DNA from: Macropodus opercularis
Taxonomy: Eukaryota; Chordata; Actinopteri; Anabantiformes; Osphronemidae
Assembly: GCA_030770545.1 (NCBI GenBank)
Contig: CM061098.1
Coordinates: 3,486,501-3,550,500, forward strand
Length of the DNA stretch: 64,000 nucleotides
Direction: 5' to 3'
The position numbers were made by a program, and so were the translations under genes. A model generated the notes under the pieces. That model saw nothing but the letters and a program-made list of their open reading frames with translations, made no database searches and was not told the origin of the DNA. This document shows positions 40,363 to 55,100 of the stretch, one piece after another. Each line of letters opens with the position of its first letter. The first letter of the stretch is position 1.

Positions 40363-43300
40363 CTGGGATGTCATAACGGGTGCTGCGCTCATCAGTCTAG
40401 CGAGGGCATTTCTATTTTGGACTTGTTTTGAAAGCCTGGGGGAGGTCACTGCCCTGTTTATGTGGCGAGCAAACGCTGGCGACATTCGAACCTTTATCGA
40501 CGCCAGCAACAAGCTGACCACCAATATGGGAATTCACATTCGTAACCGCCGCGGCGTGCCCTGCGTTCGAGTCGCCTCTTGTGTGGACTATGTGGGTGCA
40601 GACATATTCTTGTGAACACATTAACACAAAGGCAACACATGGTGAAAAAACATTCTACTCACACCACAGCTACCCCCTACAGAGTGGATGATCTGATTAG
40701 ACTTTGGAGTGTCTTGCCGTATAAATTAGCATTTTAATAAGGGAAAACAGATTTTCTTGAAGCCACTACATCCTTTTAATACTTTAAAGAAAGTGTTCCT
40801 ACTAACATCAACTGTGGGAAAGCACATATGTTTTTATAGAAAAATCTGCTAATTAAAGTTATGTATTATTTATATTGTCCTTAATATAAGAAGATGAAAG
40901 AAAATAGGGATGCAGTCACATATTATTTTCATTAATTAATATTCTGTTTATTTTGAAACGGTGAATGTTTAGGAGTCATTGTATCGTCTTTAAAATGGTG
41001 AAAATAGCTTTTCCAGCCTGACCCACAGTTCACAACTCAAAGAAACTCTGAAGCAGCTTTAGCTGTTTATTAGCCTTGATTAATGGCCTATAACTAATTA
41101 TCTAAACAGATACAGTCATGTTGCGTCTAAAAAGCAGCAGATGAGACGAGGTTAGTCATACGTGGTCTGGAGAGATGCAGCTTGACCATGAAAGAAACTG
41201 AGCCTGTCCAACATCCGCTTTCTGTCACCTTCACATCGAACATCAACATCTGCCTCTAACTTGCGGCTCGGTTCTGCTCAGGATCACTGACAGTGCCGTC
41301 TCGGCCTGCACTCGGCTTGTTCTAATCACTTGTTGGTGCCAGACTCCGGGACGTGTTATTACGTTTAGGAATCACTCTGCAGTTGTCAATTACGAGCACC
41401 ACTATTTACCATCCTCAAGAGAAAATGGCTCATTTCATTTTATCACACAGCCTAATTGAGTGATTGTATTACCATGCAAAAAGGAAATAGTCAGGAAGCC
41501 ATTTTATACTCTATGAATATCAATGCGAATAACAGGGATTATCATGTTGGTCCGGTTGCGCTGTTGTACGCGTGGCATCTCCTCAGCAATCGGGAAGATC
41601 CGCTTTTAATCTCCTGAGCTGTTTAAAAACTAGACTTATTCAGGCCGACATGTTGCACTGATTGACTGTAAAGTGACTAATCAAGAAACTTAAGGAGCCT
41701 TTATATTCCACTTATTGGCAGCATGTTAAACCTCAACCTACAGAGTAAAAGCAAAGTAAAAAATCTTTAATTCTGAGGAAAGTGTGAGGTTCAGGGCAGC
41801 TGGGATCTGTCGGTCTTTTTTCATTTCTTATTGGCTAGAATAGATTTTCCTTCTCTTCCCGGAGAGCCGCTGGGCGTTGGGACGTCATCCCCAGACCAAC
41901 ACCGACCCACCAATCTATTTGGTTTCATGTCTTCTTTCTTTTACGATCTCCTTTCTCTTTACTGTCTTGGGACGCAAGAATATTTGTTTTATCTATTGTC
42001 ATGGTGCTTTGGTTTTGACCTTTGTGCTCCGCTGTTCTGGATGTTAGCAATCAAAAAGTTGGAATCAAGGTGATTCTTCTGTGGCTGTCTAGTCTTGAAT
42101 ATAAAGAACGTCTTTGCTTTCCTTGTTGGCGCTGTAAAATCGCCTCGTCTCATGCCCGTCCTTTTAGGTTACGGTGCAGGTTTTATGCCACAGGTTACAG
42201 CGACGTTGAGAAACCAAAAGTGGAGCCGTCCTTATCTAAACTCGGAGCTTCAGTCCAATGAAAACGTTATGAGGAAACCTTGTGCCAAAATCCATTGGTT
42301 GTGTGGTCGCCTTCACTGTGTTGGGCTTCTCTAATTTCCGTTTTTGACATACACAATTAAAAGCACATTTTAGCTGCAAATTAGTCGACTGGATCATTTC
42401 AGTGGCAGTGAAAATGTGTCTACAAATTAAAAGGCCTTCGCTCGAGTTAGGATTTCAGGGCGTTTTCATCATGCGAGTGTTTGATCTAGCTCAAACAATG
42501 CCACAAATCAAAGGGGTTCGATCTCAAATAGTCTGTTGCCTGAATTAATAAGGTGAAGGATGGTGATGGAGGCTTGTAGACAACGTGTAGCCCGCAGTGA
42601 GCTGTTTCCTGTGCACAGAGGAGTTCTAAATATAAAATATCAAGGCTATAATTTTCAGTGGGGCCATAATTTTCATATTTCAAAATCATATTTCTGTCTC
42701 TCTTACTTCATATTTAAGAGCTGACATTTTCCCTGAAATTTGTTTGATCAGTGTCCTATTGCTGCCCAGAGAGTCATAAAAATGTTGATATGCCCATCTA
42801 TTGTTACCATATGCTCACAGCACGTGACTAAGATTCGCAGACGCTACTGAGGGAATATTTTCACAACAGTGCTTAGCTCCAGAGTTTATTTTAATGTATA
42901 TTTTCTTTTTTGAATAAATCCTGTGTTCAAAGCGTCGTATTTAGTTTTTCGTCTATTCATGTAATACATGTATTTATTTTTGCTTGTCATAGCAGAGGTT
43001 TTTAGCTGCATCAACGTAATTGCAAGAGGGTTTTCTAGCATTCAATTAGCCTGGTAAAGTGAGAAACATGCATGAGCAAACACAACATGCCACTGGAACA
43101 CGGGACAGATGTATAATAATGGCTTTCTGCTTGCCTCTGTGGATATTCGATTAAAAAAAACAGCCGTTTCAAGCTACGGTAGTCATTTACACGGCATTTA
43201 CATTAACTCTACTCACGGTGTTTCTCGGTGTCTCCAGACTGTCGGCCTCTGGTGTATATATGCATTTATTTCATTTAAAGAACGTTTCCAGTTAAAAGTA

Positions 43301-46300
43301 CCAATTAAAGCGGTGTCATAAAAACGTAAAATTCATATTTTACAATCTAAATTTAACCACTTTTCTGGACAATTTGTGCATTTGACTTATTAAGGAACAT
43401 TTTGCAAAGTGAAGACATATATTGATCAGAGTTTTATGTTGTCTTTAAACCAGACGGTGCAGATAAAACAACACTTAAGAGTGGCATAAAATGGCTATAA
43501 AATCTAGTCTAGATGCCTTATTGCCAACTTGGGACATTTGCAGCTGAAGCCTATTAAGACGTGTTTGATAGCACCAATATTTGGGGATTCACTTTTAATA
43601 TTAGTCGGGCAGATGGGCTGCACACGCAGAACTACAGTAAGTAGGCTGCTGATGAGACGTCCCCGTGGCTAATCTGGGCGACAAGGGCAGGAGGTTGGGT
43701 CAGCTAAAATCCTGTAGGATCACTTCATGCTCGCAGCTTTTTCCACATGTCACTCCTGTTTCTGTCACTCTCACGTTGTGTCTGCTGAGCTACGAGTGAA
43801 AGCCCAAAATAATCTCACTCAGTATTTGCATGAAATCCTGGCAGTTCTCCTCATGGAGTAGCAACATCAAATCACCTTGTAAGCTGCACAGGTGAGGGGA
43901 TTTTAACAAGCCTAATGTCACTCTCGCTCCCCCAAAACCCAAGTATGTTATCCAAGCTTAAAATAGTTTATACAACAGCATAAAATAGATCGCTATTTCC
44001 TCAGTAGGGCATATTTTCAGGCTGATACGGCTCTTAGAAGAAAAAAACCAACTCCTCACTAAAGGACACTCTTATGGCTGCACTGAGTTACTTCAAGGGC
44101 TGATTGGGAAGAAGGTGATGGCACAATGAAATGTAGAGGAACACACACACTTTACCACCTAGACACACTTCCTTTCCTTAAGGGAGAAAGGTCAGTATCC
44201 AGAGGGGGAAATGGTGAGCCATTGTTATGATTAATCACACAGCAAGGTCCAGGGAGGACGCAGTGTCACTTTCATTGTCAAACTCATTATACCACAGAAG
44301 AAGATCCCCCCTCCCCTGCTCTCATGTCCTTTCTCTCCAGCAGTCATGTGAAGATACCCTTCCACTGCAGGCAGCGACGGGTTGGGCATGTCGAAATGGA
44401 AAAGCCAGGTGAAATATGCTGAATGCACACAATTACATTTCAGTCGCTGTACGCTATAGCGCGCAGGTGTACGATCCCGCAACAACACAAGAAGCAGCTG
44501 AAAATACGGGGAGAGCGCCGTTAAGTGGGAAGTGCAGCCATTCTCACTTGCAACTTTAGGAATATTAACAGTCAACATATACCGTCAACAACAAGGAGAA
44601 CTGCCAAATCAATTAAAACATAAAAAGATTGAAGTACTGTAGCCAAAGGCAGCTTGCAAAAGGTTTGGAAGGATATTCTGGTCCTGATTAAAAATGAATG
44701 GTATCAGAATACATAAAGCTTTCTGGCCAAGTGCCCAGAGCAAAGCATCCTGAAACTGTGGTCACTTCAGAGGCAGGGAAGGCATTAGGTATCCAGACTA
44801 TGAAGGGATGCTCAAGTAACACACTGTTCTCTGCTCAATTCATCTAATCACCAATGCAAACCTAAGCACTTTGCAGATATAGATTTGAGGCCAACGATTG
44901 ATATTGTATACCATGTAAACTGATTCATGCTCAAAGAAAGAAAACATATTCCCATGTAAAAGGGTGTCTTCTCCGTATCCTGGCTCGACCTATCCGAGCC
45001 GGGCCCTTTTATCTCGGTTGAACAGAACCCAACACCAACAAACACGGCATGAAACAGAATCCTTAATTTACTCAACGAAATCTTATTTTCCCTCAAAATG
45101 CACTGCTCAATATTACAATCCTCGGCCTGGAATGGCCACAATTGTGGTTTGCATAATAAAATTACCGTTGAATCAGTACGGAGATGACATGTTTTTTCTT
45201 CTACCTGTGCTCCTCTTGCTTTACATTAGCCAGTTGATGATCCGATTAGAGCTGCTTTAACAAACCAACTGCGATGTAAATATTCAACTTTAATCTCAAA
45301 TCAGACCATGCATATTATCTCGACTATTGCTGTACTTACAGTTACTGGTTGTCCAGAACAAGAACACAACAAATGCTAAATAACACTAAACTACAAAATG
45401 ACATGTCCTCGCTGCTGTGGACATAATCCAGGGTCATGCAAAAGCAATAGGCCGTTTCACACAAACTTCCGGACTCCTCGTTTTGGATTGTTTTGCCTCT
45501 GTGGTATTGATCCTGCCTAAGGCCTCCAACAGAGGTGAGGGCTATCTCTGCCAAGAGTAGAGGTCATTCAGATAAATTGGCCAGGTTGGCTTTTAGCAGC
45601 TCCAGGGTCAAAGCCCATTCATCTTATTAGTCCGATGTATCCTTTTAGAGGCCTCAGCAGTAGGATTAGACAACAGAGAAGCACCGGGGCATTAGATGAC
45701 AGACCATTTGGCAAATAGGTTAGAGCAGTTTCCACCTATTGTCTTTTTCTACATCACCCAAAGGACCTGTTTGCAGAGTTTTGCATGGCAGCTCTAAAGG
45801 TTAGACGGCTCAGAAAGAAAGGTCCGGTTCAGACGGGCGAACGTCTGAAGAATGACTTTACAAACGAAGACGCCAAATCAATCCTGTCACGTCCTTCCTC
45901 CCTGACTGCTTGTCAAAAGCAGTATCCAGTTGTTTTCAGCCTTAAAAGCGTCACTTTAAGTAAATTAATCGTTTTGATCGTAGTTTCTACTGTCACATTT
46001 GATTTCTCACCTGTTTGAGAAAAAAATTTTTCATTGTTCCTGTGTTCTTTATTAAAAAAAATAAAATAAAATTTTGTACGGAAAATGCATCATTTTTATC
46101 GTATGGACTAACTCCCTGGAACTGAGTCCAGCTGGATCTGGACGGTCTGAGGTTGGATACGATGCCTCGCTCGTCTTTCTGGTATCATTTGGTATAAAGT
46201 GCTCAGGCGTGCCAGCTGGGCAAACATGAGCTTGCTGCCTACGGTACGATTGTGTCACGTTACATGATTTCTGGGTGTCGAGTCTCACATTTGCTGCCAT

Positions 46301-49085
46301 TTGGTGCTGCCAACACGAGGAGCCGCCCAGTGCGGATTTAAGACGAGCTACACAGCCATGTGCGACGCGCTCATTTGTTTCTTATCTACTATAACTACCT
46401 CCAGGAGAGAAGAACTTTGAAATGTGGGTGATTGCTCCTGTTGGTTTTAGAAATTATGTGACTCAAGGAAACGCTTAATCAAATAGAAACACACTGGATG
46501 AAAAGCGTCGCTCCGCATTAGCATATTTTGTTTCTGCTTGAATTGAGACAGTGCAAACACTGACTAGATGCATGGTGACGCAAGTTGTCAAAACAAACAT
46601 ATTGAGAGTGTGTTGAGTTATTTATGCGAAACGTTCACTGATTTCCAGCGTAATAATAGCTACAACAGCAAGTCTGAGCCTTTTCAATCATTACTGCAGT
46701 GCAGCCTTTACTTCTGGTGTATTTAATACATTGTTGAAGGAACCCAAACGTGGTGTCAAGATGACACACACTGTACTCCAGTAATTGGATGCCCAACCTT
46801 CTTCCCTCCCCCGGTTCTCTGCTCCTCACTATTGTTGAGAGAAAATGTGTTGGCTCTAATTTAAACTCAGCCTCTGACGCTGTTCTCTGCACTTACCAAA
46901 AACACTGAATTACATTGACATTTTTCACTATAATAGTGTTACTGTGAAATCTCTCTTTCTATTAGCCTTTTTGTTAAGATGTAGGAGTAAGGGGTAATTT
47001 CAAATAAATTATCAGATGGTGGTGATTAAAGTCATTTTTGGTGTAGGGCTGGCAAAGCCATTCTTTTACTTAACTAGTTTTCCAGGATGAAAGAGATTCT
47101 TGGCTGACCCTAATCAAAGTACCCTCAATGATTAAGGTAGATTCTAATAGTCCAAACCACCTGTTTATTGCCCACCTCTGACCTATTTTCCATAGACTTG
47201 GGGAGCTTTATTTCTATTTTCTGTCTCTGGCTGCCTTTTTTCTGAACCCGCTTGTTTTCAGCCCGTGCGAAGACACTGAGGGACAGTCGGGCTTCTAGAG
47301 GAGTTTCTTGCTCTTGAAAGAAGTACGAGGATGACATTTGGGACTTCATTAAAACAGCTTGAGAGAGAATTTTTCTTCCACCCGCTGCTGCATGACACAA
47401 TATATTTACCACAGCAAAATAATATTACTCACAAATAATCCACCGCTGCAGTCTGCCTCGCGCAAAAGCCATTTTGCATCTTAGATAAAGTGGTGGCTTT
47501 GCGACTGATGACTCGCCCCACAACATATTAAATCATCTTGTCATCCTGTCCGGGTCTATCACATTTCCATAGAACACAGCGTTCTTTGTCGTTTATGTAA
47601 GCGATGTTGTATGGATAGATTACATGGGAAAATGCTTAGATGATTGCTTGGAGGAATTCAATGAGGGCGTCTGTGGTCAGGACTAAATATAAAAACGGTA
47701 CCTACACCAGTTCAAGAGATAACTTGTTTCCTCCGTTAATTTTTCATGCGCCACTTTATTTTGGGTGCTGAGTGAGTTCCTCAAGTGATGCGTGAATCGC
47801 TGGAGAGGCGGACGGAAACGTTGTGCTCGCGCCGTATTAAAAACTGTTCCGTGTAGTGCAGGTGAGGTGGTAAATCGTCCCGTTCCGCACTTCCTGACGA
47901 CAGTACTGTCACGGCTTCTGTGCTCGGCTTTCCGAAGGTGGCTAAGAGCTGAGCGAGAGAGTATTAGCGAGAAAATGAGACATTATGCTAATACGCGGCG
48001 GGTGATGGCTTCAGTTGTGTGCAGCAGAACTTTCACTCCATTTTACTTCATGAACAACACTCGGTCCATCACCGGCTGCCTACCGGGGTGGGCCGCATCC
48101 TTTCTATCATTTAGTTTGTAGATGCTGGTGTTACATGCACCAGGTGCTGGCTGACAACTAAATGAGTAATGTGTCTGGTGGAAGGGAAACTCAGTCAGGG
48201 GAAGCCCATTCCCTGGACTCTCCATTAATATCACAGTCCACTCTTTCAGGGGATACTGCTGACATTTTGCTCTCTGTGTAATAGAGATCTAACCTTTAAG
48301 CACCGTTAGGAAGAAGCCATTTTTCATAATCCCCTGTCCATTTCGGAGAATTCCCCAACTACTACCTTCTATGCATCTGTCCTCATTTCCCACTTATTGT
48401 TTAATCTTTTTTATTTCCTTTTAGGGATGCACAGCAGTCATCATTTGTTTTTTAGGCTGCAGATGTAGAGTATCAAATTTAATTCCCTCTACTGAAACTG
48501 CAGCTTTATTACACTTTCCCAAAAAATATCCATGGCTGAATATTGTGTAATCCATTCGGGCAGATTTACAGTGTGAGCCAGGGCTATAGTTGATGACTCG
48601 GATGGATGATCAGAGTGCACACTTTGTCATGTCCAAGTCTGCCTTAATTCCTTAAATCCAGATTCAGGTTTTAAGCCACCATAAGAAAAACTGGAAGATC
48701 CCCTGTGTCCTTCCCGAAGCTGAGCGGGCTGAAGGAAAGTCATTGTTTTAGCAGCCGGTAATGATGATTAGCCACAATCTGGCGGATCGACTGCACATCG
48801 GTCAAATGCGGCGACATCCTCAAAGGGGAGATGGCCCGCTGTCCCGGCTATGCATACTGAACAGATTGATTGTGTTTAGTGTAGAGATTTAGGGGAAATC
48901 TTTGACGTGTGCATGGCAATAATGCAGACACTGGCACGAAACGCGGAGCAGTGGCCTCAGAGTTCGCGAAGTGGCACTTTTTAATATATTCGGACTATAA
49001 TACAGTAGATAATTTAGCTTTGCGGTACGAAGGAAGACTATAAATATAGGTATCGGTAGAGCCTGGTTTCGTATCCGATGGCCAG

Positions 49086-49140
49086 CCTCGCTCCAGCCTC
49101 GCTCCAGCCTCGCTCCAGCCTCGCTCCAGCCTCGCTCCAG
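49086..49140. repeat. Minisatellite, 11-bp unit, five perfect copies
   Basis: The unit CCTCGCTCCAG is repeated exactly five times (55 bases), preceded by a partial CCAG. Copies are identical, which suggests a young or recently homogenised array. It lies in the large intron after the second tenm3 coding exon. Confidence 0.95.
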
Positions 49141-52100
49141 CTCTGCTGTACTCCTTTGAAAGTTCTTCACCCATCTCGCACTATGTAGAGTGCACATTTT
49201 CACGCGGGCTCTAATGTCACCGGAAAATTATAATAATAACATGTCGTTGTCTGTGCTGTGAGGATTCAGCCTCTCTTGCACTCAGCAGCATAAAACCAAA
49301 ATGGGCGACTGCTTGCTGGGAGAAGAAAAAGAAACAGTGACTGACAATTATAAACCTTTTCTGATAGCGTTATGGTTTTTTAACATTAGCATAGAGTGGC
49401 CATTAGATACTGGATTTCTTTTTTTTATGGTGGCTACATGTGATAATAATGTGGTAATTGGATAGCTCATTTATTTCACTTAGGTCTAACCGGAGGTCTC
49501 CATGCTGGAATTAATTTTGCATGCAGACCTACCTTTTGACATGATTGATGACTCCCACAAACGCCTCACGTTTTGCTTCGCACCTAAGTGTTTGCACACA
49601 CTTGCGCCATTACGCTGCAAAACGGCAACATCTTGCAATTGTCATTTTAACTAAACGACGTCTGTAGTATTTGTGTTTTTGAAGCCAATTCTGGAACATT
49701 CCAGTCAAAGAAACTCCCTCTGGCTCTGTGCTTGGAAATATTCCACTCATTTGCTGTGACTTTACTGGAAATAGTCTTTATTATAGAAACAATGATAGAA
49801 TCCAGTAAATCAGGGAAAAGTATAGGGTGTAGTGTTGCCATCAATAATAGATTGGAAACAAGTCGGCACTGATGGAACCTGAGGCCTTTCCTTTGTGGAG
49901 GTCTTAGTGCCGTAGCAGTGCATGTGAATAATGCATGGTCCCAGATAGACTCCGGCTCGCTCGCTCGCCCTTCCACTCGCCGGCTGCCCGGCTTTGCAGG
50001 CTGGGGCGCCACTTTTCCCCAGCAGTGATTGGCTGTGCCTTGAGGGCAGTGGAGGAGATGGGAAATCACCTGCCCCATTTAGCCGTACTGTGCTAGCTGC
50101 CTCGGCGCCCCACTGTTCAGACCTTTTTGTCTGCTGCTGGCGCTCGACATTAGGACCTCTGGTTAACTTTAGTCGGGGATGCAGCGGCACAGAGCTGTCA
50201 TCTGGCTACTTATTATCACCCCAGACTTTTTTGAAAGGTAAATCTGCTGCACAGCTGCACTCCCAGTGTTCTTGCTCTATTTTCCATCCCTTCCCTTTTC
50301 TCTGACGGAGCACGCATTGTGATTGGCAATGATGCAGCGTCGCAATCCTGCCACAATCACAGTTGTTGCTTCTGCTTTTCCTCGACGTTCCACACCCCGA
50401 TTCACCCACGATCCCGCTTTTCACGTCGTCCCTTTTTTGTTTTTTTGTTGCTAGTTTTCTTTCACACACTGACGTATGGCGCTGGTGTGGGAAGCATCCA
50501 CTGCATTCTCAATGATCAAGCCTTGAGAACCGAGGGGGCTATCGGCGTCCTCTCACCCAGGGGTCTCGGTGGGGAGTCCGCTGAAGCCGGGCACCCAGTG
50601 CAGCCCCCCACGGAGCGTGAGCCTGGCCGCGGCTCCACATAATCCATATTCTAAAGGCCAGCTGGACTGAGGCCATGGAGCACAAGGAGAGCAAAGAGAC
50701 CTGCCACCCCCGCCTGCATCCCACTCCCGGTAACCGAGTACCTCAGACAGCTTTGGCATGTCAAAACTGAAACTGGGCTGAATAGCTGTTATTTAGCAAC
50801 AGCTCTTTAATGGAAATGGAGTTTGTTTCCCCCATTTAGCTGAAGAATGAAGTATATAAGTGTATTATGTGAAGAGGATCCTGGCCCAGTTCATGTATTG
50901 TTTACTTGAGTGAAATTTACTGCAGCGTCTTTGCCAGCGCGTAGCGTTTTTTCCGTTTTGTTCCTCCTTCCTCCCGCCCTCTTTGTTTGCACATGGCGCT
51001 GTGGGGAAAATGAGCTGCTTGGCTGTAGGTAGTTCAGTATCCGAGGGGTTTTTGGGGTAATCCCGCTTTGACAGTGAAAGGATAAACGTAGACGAGTGAC
51101 TGTCAGATGCAGGTGTTTCAGCAGATTGATATTTATTCCCCGAACACACCAAAACCCAACCCACCACCTCCTCACTTCCCCTTGTTTACTCATCCAGCCC
51201 CAATTACAGCGTTCCTGACCGCGCGCGGTGTACACATCCGTACCGTCCCCTATATTCCCAGCGCGTCGAGCTGTCGGTCCTGGACGACGCAGCACAACGT
51301 CTACAAATACAATATTGTTTTGTAGTCTACTGGATCAACTTTGCTTTGCTAGCGTCGTTTGACGAATGAACACTTGCTTTGCAACCGGATATTGTGAACA
51401 AATCATTAGTTCTGCCACGTGACGGCGTCTCGTTTTAGTTCCACCGCCTCACCAAGGCTCGCCCCGTGGGAATCGTATCGAGGCCGTTCCTATTCCCAGG
51501 AGAACAGAAATCGACACCATCTCCGAGGTGTTCTAAAGTGACTAACGTAGAAGTGCTTCCATCCTAAAATAGCCTGTCCTACACGAGGTCTCCAATACCT
51601 TTTCTTGAGGATGGATGATGAATATAATAATTTGGGCCACTCAATATGAATTTCGCTCAAGCCCTATGGAACTGGGACACTCTTGGATTACAAGGCGTGT
51701 GGTTCCAACTTGTAACATATTTCCCCACTTGAGCCTACAGGCGTGACCAAACTCTTTGAGTCAACGCACAGTTGCAGCGGGGAAATGTCAAAGAATCACT
51801 GCCTTGTTCTCAGCCCCAGAGGCATTACTTTTGATGTCCACCTTCAAACGGGTTTTATCAGTCCTTTGCTGTTTTAGTTGTTGGTCATTAATGAAAGTCG
51901 AGTATTAGACGGCTGTGCCCACATGATAATTTATAAAAATGAAATGCTCAATTGATTTTGCAATAAGATACGATGCACTGCGGCAGCGTATGACTTATTG
52001 GACTTCTGTTAGATAAGAAGTTTAATAAGTGGAAAATGATTAAGTCAACAAGGATTTTATGTATGCCCGTTATTTTTTATTATATTATATTTTTAATTGT

Positions 52101-55100
52101 GTATTGAAAACACATATCCACAATCCGGTAACAGACATGAACACACTCTGTCGTCTCCTCATTGTTAGATGTTTTGGCATTTGCCGTCTTTAGCGATTCA
52201 CAAATTGCAGGCAGCGCTTGAGAGCACTATTATTTAGTGTTTCAACTGAGAGAACAGAGGAAATCTGCCGACACGCTCAGCCTAGATATTCTACGTATTG
52301 ATCCAAGTTTTAGATGGCACTTCATGTTTTTTGTATTAAGTTTTCATCTTGAGGATCACCACTCAGGTTTGTGAAAACAGCTGCATCTCTGGCTCTGTAG
52401 GGATTTCGAAAAATAACCTTGATACTGCGAGGGTTAACTTGTTTTGGCTTCAGGTTACGTTTCTAACAGAGTCTGTGTTACACGCTGGAGGTGAAGAGTT
52501 TAGAACGCAGAGTGGGTCTAATGAAAGACTGTTGACTGGAGCATCCAGTGTTTCTGCAGCTCGATGCGTCTCACCCCACTAAAAGTCAAGATGTCTCCAC
52601 AGCTACTGCTGCTTTTCTGAAGAACATAATGTTGAGTTCCAACATTATGTAAATGGGATGAGTTGCTGGAGTACATGTTTTCAAGAAAGGTAATAAGAGG
52701 GGAAGTTGAGCGAAGTAGATGCGTTTGGTACTTTGTGGTGGGTCTCTGCCTGATTTATGTTGAATTAAGCTTAAGATTTTTTTTATTGCCTTAAGCCAAA
52801 AACTTACTCCGGCTCGTCTCAGCACCTACAGATAAACAAAGTCTAAATGTTTTCTGCATCACTAGTAGAGGGCAGAGTTTGACGTTGGGTGCTGATGTGG
52901 ACAAAAGCTAAATCATCATGGATTCTTTTTCTTTGTGATGCTGGTGGAAATGGCACCAGCTGATAGTCTGTGAAAAAAATCATGGACAAATGTGATATTC
53001 ACCAGCGAGACGTATACTGTGTCTCATGAGTGGAATATATGAAGATATAGCTCCATCTATCAGAGGTTCATAGAGAAACTGTTTATGCTCATGCTACACA
53101 AAAAGTCCTACTGTATATTATCTGAGCAGCTAATGAGGATGCAGCCACTTCCAGCTGTGAGAGGACTGTATGAAATAAGCAGTTTCCTTTTGATTCTGAC
53201 CTGCAGTGTGAGAAAGCGTCTTTGCAGTCGAAAGAGTTGCTTTTTTGTTTTCAAAGTGCCGTCGTGAGTAAACAAGGATCCCTGTCAACCTGGCCAACGG
53301 GAAAAGATGAGAACGAGGATCCGACTGCTCTAGTTCTCATCCTCGCGTCGACGGGCTGTGGCGTTAGTGGATTATTTTTGCTCCGCGCATGGTCCTGATG
53401 CTCAGACTCAGCTGTGATCAAAGTGTCAAAGCGTCTAGTGCTGAGATGTCTGATTGTAATTGAGGCTGTTGTTCTATAGTGTTTGTCCGCAGCAGGATCA
53501 TATTCACTGTATGTACATCTCTAATATGCAATGAGCTCGATATCAGGACAGATTATATAATGCAGCAGACGGATATTCATAATGCCGGAATAAAATTAAT
53601 ACAAAAATACCTGACATTCATCTATTAATATCAGAGTGTAGGGATCCATTTAGTTGCTATTCATTGTCTACTCACAGTCTCCTCTTTAAATTCAGTCCAA
53701 GGTTTCATATCAAAGCCCAGCTCGCTAATCTTGTGGAACCCATTCCAGATGCTTATGTTTTAAGGAATGCACCTCTCCCTCCCTCTCCTCTTCTCCCGCT
53801 ACATCTTTTGAGGGGTAAACACACACGCAAAGCTCCTCAGCCTATCATCTGTGACCGCCGCTACAGCCAGACAGCGTAACACGATCCATGATAGAGTGGT
53901 GCAAATCGCCCGGCGCTCTCGTCTACCGTCTCGCATAAGGAGGGGGAGAAGCCCATGAGATAGGTTGAGTTAAAAAAAATAAAAAAAGGAAGGAGGGAGA
54001 GGTGGAGAGCTGCTGGAGAGTGCGGCAGCGGTTGCTGGCAACTAGAACGGTGCTGGTGTGACTTTCCGGTCCACTAGGTTTTAACCCTTTTGACATCGCT
54101 TGAGTGCTATCCATGTGTCAGAGCGATAGTGTTCCCGTGCAGCGTGCGGCTGGTGTAGCAGCAGTGGGAAGAGGAGACCTGGAGCATTTGTAAATCCAGT
54201 AGAAAGCAGCATCGCAGCCTGGGAAGAGGACCTTGAAACAGTAAAGCCTCAGTGGGGAGTTGCCACAGGCATTCTTTAAGGTAACACACCAACTTCTTGG
54301 TAATCCTTTTATTATGAGCGTGAAAAATTAACCCTCATTCCAATCTGCATTGCATTTCCAGCTTATTGATTTGACTGTGTTCTCATTCTGTGCTGGGCAT
54401 GTGTGCAGACAGATTTGGAGTTGAGCGTGTATTGCATCTGTCAACAACTTGGATGTAGCAAAATAATGTTTAATGCATTCCAAGGACTGTGTACCGGCAG
54501 CTCCTCTGACAGCCTGGGCCTTATTGTTACTGCGGAAAGCTACAGTCTATTGTATTCCTTTCAATCCCCTCGTGGTTTTTCTTCTTCTTCTTATGAGGGG
54601 GCGGCGTGTGTTGTGTTTAAAATGGCACTGCAGTCTACCACGTGCAGGTTGATAATGCATTGCATTGCACAAGATGTACGACCACGTTACATTTGCATCA
54701 TGCTGTGACTTAAAGTCCATTTCGGTTGTTTTGTGGACGTCCAGAAACATTTGTAGGGACATTTAAGGGGGGAAATTTAGCACAAGCAGCAGGCGTAATG
54801 ATTTGAGTTTCCCTCTGATCATGAGAAACACTGGTTGATTACGTGGAACAAATGGAGGAAAGAGATTTTAATATTGTATGAATTGCAATATTACAGTATG
54901 TTGCCTTAGGCGTTCTAAAGAGTTTCATCAGAGCAATAAGGCATTTGTTTCTTGGCTCATGCTTCCTCACACGTTCAATATTTAACATGACATAAATATG
55001 GTTTTATGGGTATCGTGTACTAACAGGGCAACCCAGGTGTTTGTTTTCGGGTGTCTTGCCTTTGATTAAGCATTTCAGGTTGACGTCATGGCCTCGCAAG

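Noticed and set aside
40459..40615. 51-codon frame starting MWRANAGDIRTF
   Set aside because: Protein-like composition but short, unrecognised and lying in a CpG-richer patch; no evidence of translation.
45785..46018. 77-codon ATG frame with a hydrophobic C-terminal segment
   Set aside because: A chance frame of this size is common in 64 kb, and no relative is recognised.
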